This document shows positions 32,064 through 41,400 of a DNA stretch of 58,558 bases, piece after piece (position 1 is the stretch's first letter; each line of letters begins with the position of its first letter). The translations under genes were made by a program, and so were the position numbers. Source of the stretch: Mesorhizobium waimense. GTDB taxonomy: Bacteria; Pseudomonadota; Alphaproteobacteria; Rhizobiales; Rhizobiaceae. The DNA is taken from contig NZ_QZWZ01000035.1 in assembly GCF_003601975.1 (NCBI RefSeq), positions 1 to 58,558 of the forward strand, read 5' to 3'. A model generated the notes under the pieces. It had not been told where the DNA came from. It did not search any database and saw nothing but the letters and a program-made list of their open reading frames with translations.

Positions 32064-32759
32064 ATGAACGCCAGAACCGGGCAGCGCTACATCGAGGCCG
32101 ATCCCTATCCATGGCCCTATAATGGCGATCTCAGGCCCGACAACACGGCGTTGATCATCATCGACATGCAGACCGATTTCTGCGGACCGGGCGGCTATGT
32201 CGACCACATGGGTTACGACCTGTCGCTGGTCCGCGCCCCGATCGAGCCGATCAAGTCGGTGCTGTCGGCGATGCGCGAGAAGGGCTACACCATCATCCAC
32301 ACCCGCGAGGGCCACCGGCCCGACCTTGCCGACCTGCCGGCCAACAAGCGCTGGCGCTCGCGCCGCATCAATGCCGGCATCGGCGATCCCGGCCCGTGCG
32401 GGCGCATCCTGGTGCGCGGCGAGCCGGGCTGGGACATCATCCCCGATCTCTATCCGGCCGAGGGTGAGCCGATCATCGACAAGCCGGGCAAGGGCTCGTT
32501 CTGCGCCACCGACCTGGAGCTGATCCTCAACCAGCGCGGCATCGACAACATTGTACTCACCGGCATCACCACCGACGTCTGCGTCCACACCACCATGCGC
32601 GAGGCGAATGACCGCGGCTTCGAATGCGTCATGCTGGAGGATTGCTGCGGCGCCACCGACTACGGCAACCATCTCGCCGCCATCAAGATGATCAAGATGC
32701 AGGGCGGCGTCTTCGGCGCGGTGTCGAACGCAGCCTCGCTCGTCACCCAGCTGCCGTGA
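32064..32759 (+). CDS. biuH: Cysteine hydrolase, probable biuret amidohydrolase
   Basis: A 231-residue isochorismatase-like cysteine hydrolase. The catalytic triad is in place: D34 (IIIDMQTDFC), K140 (IIDKPGKGSF) and C173 (TTDVCVHTT), with the usual cis-peptide region before the Cys. The sequence closely resembles, from memory, the Rhizobium leguminosarum biuret hydrolase BiuH (triad D36-K142-C175, same spacing). BiuH splits biuret into allophanate and ammonia, and allophanate hydrolase is encoded 3.2 kb downstream in the same operon. The start is ATG 32064 after CGGAGGTTTTGCC. RutB and other amidohydrolases are alternatives, but gene context favours biuret. Confidence 0.85.
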   Translation: MNARTGQRYIEADPYPWPYNGDLRPDNTALIIIDMQTDFCGPGGYVDHMGYDLSLVRAPIEPIKSVLSAMREKGYTIIHTREGHRPDLADLPANKRWRSRRINAGIGDPGPCGRILVRGEPGWDIIPDLYPAEGEPIIDKPGKGSFCATDLELILNQRGIDNIVLTGITTDVCVHTTMREANDRGFECVMLEDCCGATDYGNHLAAIKMIKMQGGVFGAVSNAASLVTQLP

Positions 32760-32769
32760 GGACATCGCG

Positions 32770-34302
32770 ATGAGCGCAACCACCCACAACAAGGCGGTCG
32801 GCGTCGAGACCATCGGCATGACCATGCGCTTCGGCGCCTTCACGGCGCTCGACGATGTCTCGGTCAAGGTGCCGGCCGGCTCCTTCCACGCGCTGCTCGG
32901 CGAGAACGGTGCCGGCAAGTCGACGCTGGTCAAATGCATGATGGGTTTTTATCACCCGACCTCTGGCGACATCCTCGTCGACGGCCGCGAGGTGGCGGTC
33001 GCCAGCCCCAGGGATGCCTCGGCGCTCGGCCTCGGCATGGTCTACCAGCATTTTACGCTGGTGCCGTCGCTGACCGGTGCCGAGAACCTGGTCATTTCGC
33101 GCGAAAAAGTGCCCGGCGTTATCGACTGGCGCAAGGAGCGCGCCGGCCTTGCTCAGTTCATGGAGCGAATGCCGTTCAAGCTGCCGCTCGACGTCAAAGT
33201 GGCCGAGCTTGCCGCCGGCGAGAAGCAGAAGCTGGAGATCGTCAAGCAGCTCTATCTCGGCCGCTCCTTCCTGGTGCTGGACGAGCCGACATCGGTGCTC
33301 ACGCCCGGCGAGGCACAGGAAGTGCTGGGCCTGGTGCGCGCCATGACCAAAGCGGGCGACCTCACCGTGCTGATGATCTCGCACAAATTCCACGAGGTGA
33401 CGGCGTTCGCCGACGACGTCAGCGTGCTGCGCAAGGGCAGGTTGACCGGCACCGGCCGCGTCGCCGACCTCGACCACAGGCAGATGGCGGCGATGATGAT
33501 CGGCGACCAGCCGATCGCCGCGCTCGACAGCCGCGCCGAGCCGAAGCCGGACGCCAAGATCATGCTCAAGGTGAAAGCATTGAAGGCACCCGACCGCACC
33601 GGGCTGAAGTCGATCCGCATAGAGGATCTCGGCGTGCGCTCCGGTGAAATCGTCGGCATCGCCGGCATTTCCGGCAACGGCCAGAAGGAGTTCCTCGAAG
33701 TGCTGGCCGGGCAGCGCCCGCGCGATGCCGGCGAAGTCATGGTGCGCGGCATCGCCTATGCGGCGACGCGTGCCGAGGCGCGGGCGCTCAATGTCCGCCT
33801 CATCCCAGAGGAGCCGCTGAAGAACGCCTGCGCGCCGAAGATGACGGTGGCCGAGAACATCTCCTTCCGCACCTTCGACATCGACGGCAACGGCAAGCCG
33901 GTGAGCTGGATCAGCGCCAGTGCGATCAGGTCGTTCAGCGCCCGTCTGGTCGAGCAGTTCAAGGTCAAGACCGCCTCGCTGTCCTCGCCGATCGCCTCGC
34001 TGTCGGGCGGCAATGTGCAGCGCGCCGTGCTTGCCCGCGAACTCACCGGCGAGGTCGACCTTTTGATAGTCTCCAACCCCTGCTTCGGTCTCGACTTCTC
34101 GGCCGTGGCCGAGATCCGCGCCCGCATCATGAAGGCGCGCAATGCGGGCGCCGCCGTGCTTTTGATGTCGGAGGACCTCGACGAGCTGCTGGAGCTCTCC
34201 GACCGCATCCTCGTCATGTCCGACGGAGCGCTGGTCTACGAGACGCCGATTGCGCAGGCGAGCGTGCAGACGATCGGCGAGCATATGGCGGGACATCATT
34301 GA
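32770..34302 (+). CDS. ABC transporter ATPase, tandem-domain (BMP system)
   Basis: A 510-residue protein with two ABC domains as in RbsA/YufO. Domain 1 has an intact Walker A (GENGAGKST, ~45-53), an AAGEKQKLEI signature and Walker B FLVLDEPTSV. Domain 2 has the altered Walker A (GISGNGQKE) and the LSGGNVQRAVLARE signature with LLIVSNPCFGLD, the usual asymmetry of this group with one degenerate ATP site. It lies between the two cysteine hydrolase genes; its stop overlaps the second hydrolase start (TGATG). Confidence 0.92.
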   Translation: MSATTHNKAVGVETIGMTMRFGAFTALDDVSVKVPAGSFHALLGENGAGKSTLVKCMMGFYHPTSGDILVDGREVAVASPRDASALGLGMVYQHFTLVPSLTGAENLVISREKVPGVIDWRKERAGLAQFMERMPFKLPLDVKVAELAAGEKQKLEIVKQLYLGRSFLVLDEPTSVLTPGEAQEVLGLVRAMTKAGDLTVLMISHKFHEVTAFADDVSVLRKGRLTGTGRVADLDHRQMAAMMIGDQPIAALDSRAEPKPDAKIMLKVKALKAPDRTGLKSIRIEDLGVRSGEIVGIAGISGNGQKEFLEVLAGQRPRDAGEVMVRGIAYAATRAEARALNVRLIPEEPLKNACAPKMTVAENISFRTFDIDGNGKPVSWISASAIRSFSARLVEQFKVKTASLSSPIASLSGGNVQRAVLARELTGEVDLLIVSNPCFGLDFSAVAEIRARIMKARNAGAAVLLMSEDLDELLELSDRILVMSDGALVYETPIAQASVQTIGEHMAGHH

Positions 34303-34970
34303 TGGCTGAAATCGCAGCGCAGCCATTTCCATTCGCCTTCAAGCCGCGCACCATGGCGCTGGTCGTCATCGACATGCAGCGTGATTTTGCCGAGCCCGGC
34401 GGCTTCGGCGCCAGCCTCGGCAACGACGTCAGCCGGATCGTGGCGATCGTGCCGACCGTGAAGAAACTGATGGAAGGTTTTCGCGCCGCCGGCCTGCCGG
34501 TGATCCACACCATGGAATGCCACAGGCCCGACCTTTCGGACCTGCCGCCGGCCAAGCGCAACCGCGGCAATCCGTCGATCCGCATCGGCGATGCCGGCCC
34601 GATGGGCCGCGTGCTGATTGCCGGTGAGCCGGGCACGGCGATCCTCGACGAGCTTGCGCCGCTGCCCGGCGAGATCGTGATCGAAAAGCCCGGCAAGGGC
34701 GCGTTCTATGCGACCAGCTTCGGTGACGACCTAAAAAAACTCGGTGCCGAGCAGCTGGTCTTTGCCGGCGTGACCACCGAAGTCTGCGTGCAGACGACGA
34801 TGCGCGAGGCCAACGACCGCGGCTATGAGTGCCTGCTCGCCGAGGACGCGACGGAAAGCTACTTTCCCGAATTCAAGGCGGCGGCGATCGCCATGATCAA
34901 AGCGCAAGGCGCCATCGTCGGCTGGACGGCGACGACCGACCAGGTGCTCGAGGGAATTGCCAATGCCTAA
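34302..34970 (+). CDS. Second cysteine hydrolase, candidate triuret hydrolase
   Basis: A 222-residue paralogue of the BiuH-like protein, sharing the GHRPDL/CHRPDLSDLP, EKPGKGAFYAT and TTMREANDRGYECLL blocks. The triad is D24 (VVIDMQRDF), K129 and C162 (TTEVCVQTT). Having two related hydrolases plus allophanate hydrolase matches the arrangement known for triuret degradation (TrtA with BiuH), in which triuret is cut to biuret via carboxybiuret. The triuret assignment is inference; ureidoacrylate, N-carbamoyl or other amide substrates remain possible. Confidence 0.75.
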   Translation: MAEIAAQPFPFAFKPRTMALVVIDMQRDFAEPGGFGASLGNDVSRIVAIVPTVKKLMEGFRAAGLPVIHTMECHRPDLSDLPPAKRNRGNPSIRIGDAGPMGRVLIAGEPGTAILDELAPLPGEIVIEKPGKGAFYATSFGDDLKKLGAEQLVFAGVTTEVCVQTTMREANDRGYECLLAEDATESYFPEFKAAAIAMIKAQGAIVGWTATTDQVLEGIANA

Positions 34971-35313
34971 TCTTGCCTTTGCCGGCCTGCTCGACGGCGG
35001 CTGGCACGATCTGGCGTTCGAACATTTCCGCGACGGCATCACGGTGCACTGGCTGCTGAAGGGCGGGCCGGTCGAACCCTCGGTCGCGATCCTGAAATAC
35101 TTGCCCGGCGCCAACGTGCCGCGCCACCGCCATGTCGGGCTGGAAACCATCGTCGTGCTGGAAGGCACCCAGAGCGACGAGAACGGCGACTATCCTGCCG
35201 GCAGCGTGATCCTCAATCCGGTCGGTACCGAGCATTCGGTGTGGACAAAGAACGGCTGCGTCGTGCTGATCCAGTGGGATCTGCCGGTGATCATTCTGGG
35301 GGAGGCCAAATGA
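34963..35313 (+). CDS. Small cupin-domain protein (ChrR-like)
   Basis: A 116-residue single cupin. The metal-binding pattern PRHRHVGLETIVVLEG (His-x-His and Glu) and a second His in GTEHSVWT are visible. The ATG at 34963 lies inside the end of the hydrolase gene (8-bp overlap), and its stop overlaps the start of the allophanate hydrolase gene (ATGA), so it is tightly coupled in the operon. It may be a small hydrolase or isomerase, or bind a pathway intermediate; no specific activity can be assigned. Confidence 0.85.
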   Translation: MPNLAFAGLLDGGWHDLAFEHFRDGITVHWLLKGGPVEPSVAILKYLPGANVPRHRHVGLETIVVLEGTQSDENGDYPAGSVILNPVGTEHSVWTKNGCVVLIQWDLPVIILGEAK

Positions 35314-37160
35314 GCGACATTCACTTCGACGTCGGGCGCCTGCACGAAGCCTATCGGGGAGGCCTCGCCGTTGGCGACGTGATCGCGACGATCTACACCC
35401 GCATCGAAGCGGCCGACGACCCGGGCATCTTCATCCACCTTGCGCCCAAAGAAGATTTGCTTGCCGCAGCCGAAACACTCGGCCCGTTCGATCCCGTGGC
35501 TAAGCCGCTCTGGGGCATTCCTTTCGCCGTCAAGGATAACATCGACGTCGCCGGCATGCCGACGACGGCGGCCTGCGCCGAATACACCTACTGGCCCGAG
35601 AAAGACGCCACCGTGGTGGCGCGGCTGAAGGCGGCCGGTGCGCTGGTCGTCGGCAAGACCAATCTCGACCAGTTCGCCACCGGCCTCGTCGGCGTGCGTA
35701 CGCCCTGGCCGATCCCGCGCAACGCCATCGACGAGGCGCTGGTGCCAGGCGGCTCCTCCTCGGGGTCGGCGGTGGCGACGGCGCGCTGTATTGTCTCCTT
35801 CGCACTCGGCACCGACACGGCCGGCTCCGGCCGCATTCCGGCCGGCCTCAACAACATCGTCGGGCTGAAGCCGACGGTCGGCGCGCTGTCGGCCACCGGC
35901 GTCGTGCCGGCCTGCCGCACGCTCGATTGCGTCTCGGTGTTCGCGCTGACCGTCGATGACGCCTATAGGGTGTTCACGGTCGCCGCTGCGCGCGACGCTG
36001 CCGATGCCTATTCGCGCGACGTCGCCGTCCAGCCGCTCGCCATGCGCCCGCCGGTGCTGAGCGTCGGTATCCCGGCAAAGGCCGACCTGAAATTCTTCGG
36101 CGATACGGCGATGCAGGCCGGCTTCGACGCTTCGCTTGCCATGCTATCGCGGCTCGGTTGCCGGTTGGTCGAAATCCCCTTCGGCGATTTCTACGCCACC
36201 GCCAACCTGCTCTACGAGGGCGCCTGGGTGGCTGAGCGCTATGCGGCGATCCGCGATTTCATGGAGATCAACGAAGCGGCCTTGCATCCGGTGACGCGCA
36301 AGATCATCGGCGGCGCCAGGAACCTGTCGGCGGCAGACGCCTTCCGCGGCCTCTACGCCTTGCAGGCCTACAAGGCGAAGCTCGCCCCGGTCATCGCCTC
36401 GGTCGACCTGTTCTGCGTGCCGACCGCCCCGACGCATTATGCGCTGGACGCCGTTCTGGCCGATCCGATCACCACCAACAGCCGGCTCGGCACCTACACC
36501 AACTTCGTCAACCTGCTCGACATGTGCGGCATCGCCGTACCGACCGGCAGGCGCGGCGACGGCCTGCCGATGAGCGTCACCTTGCTGGCGCCGGCAGGCC
36601 GCGATGCGCTCTCGGCGATGCTCGCCCGCGACCTGCATGCGGCGAGCGGCCTTCCGCTCGGCGCCACGGGCTGGCCGCAGCCCGGCCTGCAGCCGGCCGC
36701 CCAGCCTGCCCGCGATGGGATGATCGACCTGGTGGTGGTCGGCGCGCATCTGTCGGGCATGCCGCTCAACGGCCAGCTCAACCAGCTCGGCGCGCATTTC
36801 CTGCGCGCGACCAGGACCGCCGCCGCCTACAAGCTCTATGCGCTGGCCGGCCAGCCCGTGCCCAAGCCCGGCCTGATCCGCGTTGCCGATGGCGGCATGC
36901 GGATCGACGTCGAGGTCTGGCGGCTGGAACCGGACGCGTTCGGGCGTTTCGTCGCCGCCATCCCGCCGCCGCTCGGCATCGGCACGATTGAGCTCGACGA
37001 CGGCACCCCTGCCAAGGGTTTTCTGGTCGAAACCGCGGGCCTGGACGGTGCCTCCGACATCTCCTCATTCGGCGGCTGGCGCCGCTTTGTCGCACGCGGC
37101 AAAGACATGGCCGATCAAAGTGAAAAGCAACAGAACTGGCCCGCTGGCGTCTCGAGCTGA
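35310..37160 (+). CDS. atzF: Allophanate hydrolase
   Basis: A 616-residue amidase-signature enzyme that hydrolyses allophanate to two ammonia and CO2. The catalytic triad is K75 (FAVKDNIDVAG), S149 (PGGSSSGSA) and nucleophile S173 (GTDTAGSGRIPAG), with correct family spacing. After the amidase domain (to ~455) comes the separate C-terminal domain typical of AtzF/TrzF (~475-595: DLVVVGAHLSGMPLN to GFLVETAG). No biotin carboxylase partner is nearby, so it works without urea carboxylase, pointing to biuret-type compounds as the allophanate source. It ends the operon. Confidence 0.93.
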   Translation: MSDIHFDVGRLHEAYRGGLAVGDVIATIYTRIEAADDPGIFIHLAPKEDLLAAAETLGPFDPVAKPLWGIPFAVKDNIDVAGMPTTAACAEYTYWPEKDATVVARLKAAGALVVGKTNLDQFATGLVGVRTPWPIPRNAIDEALVPGGSSSGSAVATARCIVSFALGTDTAGSGRIPAGLNNIVGLKPTVGALSATGVVPACRTLDCVSVFALTVDDAYRVFTVAAARDAADAYSRDVAVQPLAMRPPVLSVGIPAKADLKFFGDTAMQAGFDASLAMLSRLGCRLVEIPFGDFYATANLLYEGAWVAERYAAIRDFMEINEAALHPVTRKIIGGARNLSAADAFRGLYALQAYKAKLAPVIASVDLFCVPTAPTHYALDAVLADPITTNSRLGTYTNFVNLLDMCGIAVPTGRRGDGLPMSVTLLAPAGRDALSAMLARDLHAASGLPLGATGWPQPGLQPAAQPARDGMIDLVVVGAHLSGMPLNGQLNQLGAHFLRATRTAAAYKLYALAGQPVPKPGLIRVADGGMRIDVEVWRLEPDAFGRFVAAIPPPLGIGTIELDDGTPAKGFLVETAGLDGASDISSFGGWRRFVARGKDMADQSEKQQNWPAGVSS

Positions 37161-37416
37161 TCGTCGTGCAGGCTTGCCTTGCCGGACTTGCCTGTCGGCA
37201 CGCCGGTGGAGGTTGTCCTCTCGACCAGCAGTCCCACAACGCTTCCCTATCTCATGAAACCCCCGGTGATCAGATTGCGCGGGCGTTCAGGAAGAAACAT
37301 GCGCTGCTCTTCAGCGCCTCTGAAATTACTTGCGCGCGGGGAAACTAGGGGTGCCGCATTGAAATTATTGTTCAATTTCAAACGGAAGCGCTATCCTTGC
37401 GCATAAATTATTCATC

Positions 37417-37475
37417 TATTTCAATGGTTTAAGGAGTTTGGTAGCGGGAGAGCGCTACCGCCTTTCCCCACACTC
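37417..37475 (+). repeat. Island repeat copy A (left boundary)
   Basis: This copy reads TATTTCAATGGTTTAAGGAG followed by TTTGGTAGCGGGAGAGCGCTACC. Its first ~43 bp match copy B at 43330-43372 with one substitution and one extra T in B. Its right part (37449-37475) matches copy C at 27749. The 3' part forms a GGTAGCG/CGCTACC hairpin. Confidence 0.75.
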
Positions 37476-37529
37476 ATCAAACTACCAGTTCCGGCTTCGC
37501 TACTGTGGCTGAGCGAGGAGAGCCCTCCT

Positions 37530-37571
37530 GCTGCTGATCCTGATCATCGGCCCGCTCACGGCCCTGCGCAC
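37530..37571 (+). pseudogene. Fragment of an RND efflux permease gene (N-terminal segment)
   Basis: Over 42 bp this segment matches 38479-38520 inside the intact RND permease gene with two substitutions (ACG versus GTG after CCCGCTC). It encodes the first transmembrane stretch (LLILIIGPLxALRT). After this, similarity breaks off. It is therefore a scar of a second, deleted or recombined copy of the RND gene. Confidence 0.75.
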
Positions 37572-37940
37572 GCGAGTGGCGTTCCGCTTCAGCATATTGG
37601 CTTAGAAGACCGACCACCCCAGTTGAGGGTGAAGCCGCACATTATTCACCGTGGTGATGAGAGTTCCAGCGTTTCCAAATTAGACGCGTCCAACCTTGTG
37701 GGTGATGGTTCGCTCAGAACGCCTCTGCTCTTAACGCCACCATGTGGAACCGGTGCGCGGGCTGCGTGCCTGCCGATCGATGAGCAGACATCGATGGCTG
37801 TCGGGACGCGCGATCGGACCCACGCTGGAGCGGATGTCGATATTCGGGCTGGCAGGCAGAAGGCACTGCTTGCCCAGGCGAAGTTGAATAGAGAGTTGGT
37901 CGGCTCCCGTAAGAGTTGCCTTTCGACCAAGGAGTGATCG

Positions 37941-38372
37941 ATGAAGTCGGCTTTCCGGTACCTGATGTTCGCCGCGGTCTTGCTGTCGCTAGCGGGAATG
38001 GATGCAGTCCAGGCAGCGGACGCCCCAATGCCACTCTTTGTTGCGACGCCCCAGCAACTCTCCATCACCCGGAGCGCATCCGAGACGACCGGCATGTCCC
38101 AGGTCAGCGGCCAGAGCGCCTCGGTGCTCCATGTGGATCCGACGAAGCCTGGATTGCATACCGTGTTGCTGCGGCTCGAGCCGCACAAACGCATCATGCC
38201 GCTGTCGCACCCCGATTCCCGCTTCGCGACGATCCTGTCGGGAACCTTCTACGTTGCGTTTGGCGACACATACGACGAAACCAAGCTCAAGGCCCTTCCG
38301 CCGGGTGGCATCTACACTGAACCGGCCAAGGCAAACGACCGGTTGCCAAATGGCGCGAGTAAGAAAACCTGA
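37941..38372 (+). CDS. Secreted cupin-like protein, probably shortened at the C-terminus
   Basis: A 143-residue protein with a clear Sec signal peptide (MKSAFRYLMFAAVLLSLAGMDAVQA, cleaved near residue 25). The mature part reads like a cupin half-barrel: HTVLLRLEPHKRIMPLSHPDSRFATILSGTFYVAFG, then LPPGGIYTEPAKAND. In related secreted cupins this last point continues with a PHFA-type metal-binding strand, but here it turns into RLPNGASKKT and stops, suggesting a frameshift or truncation. A strong AAGGAG ribosome binding site precedes the ATG. It is 50 bp ahead of the RND gene and probably in the same transcript. Confidence 0.7.
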   Translation: MKSAFRYLMFAAVLLSLAGMDAVQAADAPMPLFVATPQQLSITRSASETTGMSQVSGQSASVLHVDPTKPGLHTVLLRLEPHKRIMPLSHPDSRFATILSGTFYVAFGDTYDETKLKALPPGGIYTEPAKANDRLPNGASKKT

Positions 38373-38422
38373 AGGGTTGAGGCGACCTATGCGCGTCATT
38401 GGTTCGCCTCAGGCATTGTTTC

Positions 38423-41400
38423 ATGATTGCACTCGTCCGCATTGCCCTCAGCCGGCCCTACACCTTCATCGTGTTGGCGCTGCTGATCCTGATCATCGGC
38501 CCGCTCGTGGCCCTGCGCACCCCCACGGACATCTTCCCCGATATCCGTATCCCCGTGATCAGCGTGATCTGGCAATATACAGGCCTACCGCCCGATCAGA
38601 TGTCGGGCCGCATGACAACGCCGTTCCAGCGTTCGCTGACCACCACCGTCAACGACATCCAGCATATCGAATCCACCTCCTATAACGGCTTCGGCATCAT
38701 CAAGGTGTTCTTCCAGCCGAATGTCGACATCCGCACAGCCAATGCGCAGGTCACCGCGGTGGCGCAGACCGTGCTCAAGCAGATGCCGGCCGGTGCAACA
38801 CCGCCCCTGATCCTCAACTACAACGCCTCCACCGTACCGATCCTGCAGATTGCCCTCTCGGGGCAGGGCTTGACCGAGCAGGCCCTGGCTGACCTTGGCC
38901 TCCAGACCATCCACACGCCGCTTACGACGGTGCCGGGCGCCGCCATTCCCTATCCGTTCGGCGGCAAGACCCGCCAGGTGCAGATCGACCTTAACCCCTA
39001 CGCACTGCAGGCACGGGGTCTGTCGGGGCAGGACGTCGCCAATGCGCTGGCCGCCCAGAACCTGATCACACCGGTCGGCACCGAAAAGATCGGTCGCTAC
39101 GAATATTCGGTGCAGCTCAACGATGCTCCATCTTCGCTGACCGACCTCGCCGATTTGCCGATCAAGTCGGCGAACGGGGCGCTTGTCTATGTGAAGGACG
39201 TGGCGACGGTGCGCGACGGCAATCCACCGCAAACCAACATCGTGCATGTCAACGGCACCCGCTCGGTCCTGCTTCAGGTTCTCAAGAATGGATCGGTCTC
39301 GACGCTCGCGATCATCCAGGGCATTAAGGATCAACTCGGCTTGCTGCGAGCGAGCTTGCCCGACAATCTTCAGGTGTCGCTGCTCGGCGACCAGTCGCTC
39401 TTTGTCCGCGGCGCCATCACCGGCGTGGCGCGCGAAGGCGTAATTGCGGCCGCACTTACCAGCATCATGATCCTGCTGTTCCTCGGCAGCTGGCGCTCCA
39501 CCATCATTATTGCCGCGTCGATCCCGCTGGCGATCCTCGGTTCGGTGATCGCGTTGTCGATGACCGGCGAGACGCTGAACATCATGACGCTTGGCGGCTT
39601 GGCGCTCGCCGTCGGTATCCTCGTCGACGATGCGACGGTGACCATCGAGAATATCAACTGGCATCTCGAACACGGCAAGGACGTACGGACGGCGATCCTC
39701 GACGGTGCCCAGCAGATCGTGACGCCGGCCTTCGTCTCGATGCTGTGCATCTGCATTGTCTTCGTGCCGATGTTCTTCCTCGACGGCATTGCTCGTTTCC
39801 TCTTCGTGCCGATGGCCGAGGCAGTGATGTTCGCGATGATCTCTTCCTTCATCCTCTCGCGCACCTTCGTCCCGACGCTGTGCAACTACCTGCTCAAGCC
39901 GCATGTCGATCACGGGGTGCATGGCAAGCCGCGCAGCTACAACCCGCTGGTGCTGTTCCAGCGTGGCTTCGAGGCGACGTTCGAACGCATCCGTGTCGGT
40001 TATCACGGCCTGCTGGAGCTGGTGCTCGGCTATCGCTTTGTGTTCGTTGCCGGCTTCATGGCCTGCGTCATGGCGTCCTTCCTGCTAACGCCCTATCTGG
40101 GACGGAATTTCTTCCCCGCTGTCGACACCGGGCAGATCCTGATGCATGTGCGCCTTAGCATCGGCACCCGCGTCGAGGAGAGCGCTAACCAGTTCGCCGA
40201 CATCCAAAAGGCAATCCGCCAGCTGATTCCGCCCGACCAGCTCGACACTTTGGTCGACAATATCGGCGTCCCGGTCTCGGGCATCAATCTGGCCTACAAC
40301 AACACAGGCGTGATCGGTTCCCAGGATGGCGACATCCAGGTCAAGCTGTCGCAAGACCACCGACCGACCGATGAATACGTCCGCAAGATGCGCGAGGAGC
40401 TGCCGCGCCGGTTCCCGGGCGTGACCTTCGCCTTCCTGCCGGCCGACATTATCAGCCAGATCCTGAATTTCGGTGCACCAGCACCTGTCGATATCCAGGT
40501 GCGCGGCAATAATCTGTCGGCGAACTTCAAATATGCCAGTCTCGTGCTGGGTCGCCTGCGCCACATTCCCGGCGTTGCCGATGCCCGCATCCAGGAATCG
40601 CAGGCCAATCCGACACTGAACGTCGATGTTGACCGCACCCAGGCCGAATATATCGGCCTTACCGAGAAGGACGTCACCAACAGCCTCGTCGTCGACCTCG
40701 CCGGTTCGAGCCAGGTGTCGCCGACCTACTGGCTCGACCCCAAGAACGGCGTGTCCTATCCGATCGTGATGCAGACGCCGCAATATCAGGTGGATACGCT
40801 GGGCGCCCTGCAGACGACGCCGATCACCGCGGCCGGCATCGGGACGCTGCCCATCCTCGGCGGCGTCGCCAATGTGAGGCGCACGGTCAGCAATGCAGTC
40901 GTCTCGCAATACAACATCGTGCCGATGGTGCAGATCTACGCCACCACGCAGGGGCGCGACCTCGGAGCCGTCGCCACCGATATCAACAAGATCCTTGCTG
41001 ACACCGCCACCGACTTGCCGAAGGGCAGCTCCGTTTCCCTGCTCGGTCAGGTGCAGACCATGAACAGCGCTTTCGCCGGCCTGCTGTTCGGCCTGCTCGG
41101 CGCCATCGTGCTGATCTATCTGCTCATCGTCGTGAACTTCCAGTCCTGGTCGGACCCCTTCGTCATCGTCTCGGCGCTACCGGCCGGCCTTGCCGGCATC
41201 GTCTGGATGCTGTTTGTCACGCAGACGCCGATGTCGGTGCCTGCCCTCACGGGCGCGATCATGTGCATGGGCGTGGCGACCGCCAACTCCGTGCTCGTGA
41301 TCAGCTTTGCCCGCGAACGCCTGGCGGAACTGGGCGACCCCATCGCCGCCGCCCTCGAAGCCGGCTTCGTCCGCTTCCGGCCAGTCTGCATGACGGCACT

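Larger units (their letters stand above)
37161..37940. other. Degenerate 780-bp region upstream of the RND island
   Basis: No intact gene is seen. It contains an AT-rich stretch (37370-37430), repeat copy A (37417-37475), a 42-bp fragment of an RND transporter gene (37530-37571) and unassigned sequence to 37925. AAGGAG at 37929-37934 is the ribosome binding site of the next gene. Reading frames are short and lack family patterns, consistent with repeated insertion and deletion. Confidence 0.6.

Noticed and set aside
32743..34332. Long minus-strand frame (529 codons) opposite the ABC ATPase
   Set aside because: The plus strand has intact Walker A, signature and Walker B motifs. The minus translation has no family pattern.
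37179..37406. Short plus-strand frame after allophanate hydrolase
   Set aside because: Composition shifts abruptly to an AT-rich end. There is no ribosome binding site and no coherent domain.
38585..40006. Long minus-strand open frame (473 codons) opposite the RND permease
   Set aside because: It is antisense to a gene with clear RND motifs. The Arg/His/Asp-rich translation is typical of the shadow of a GC-rich gene.
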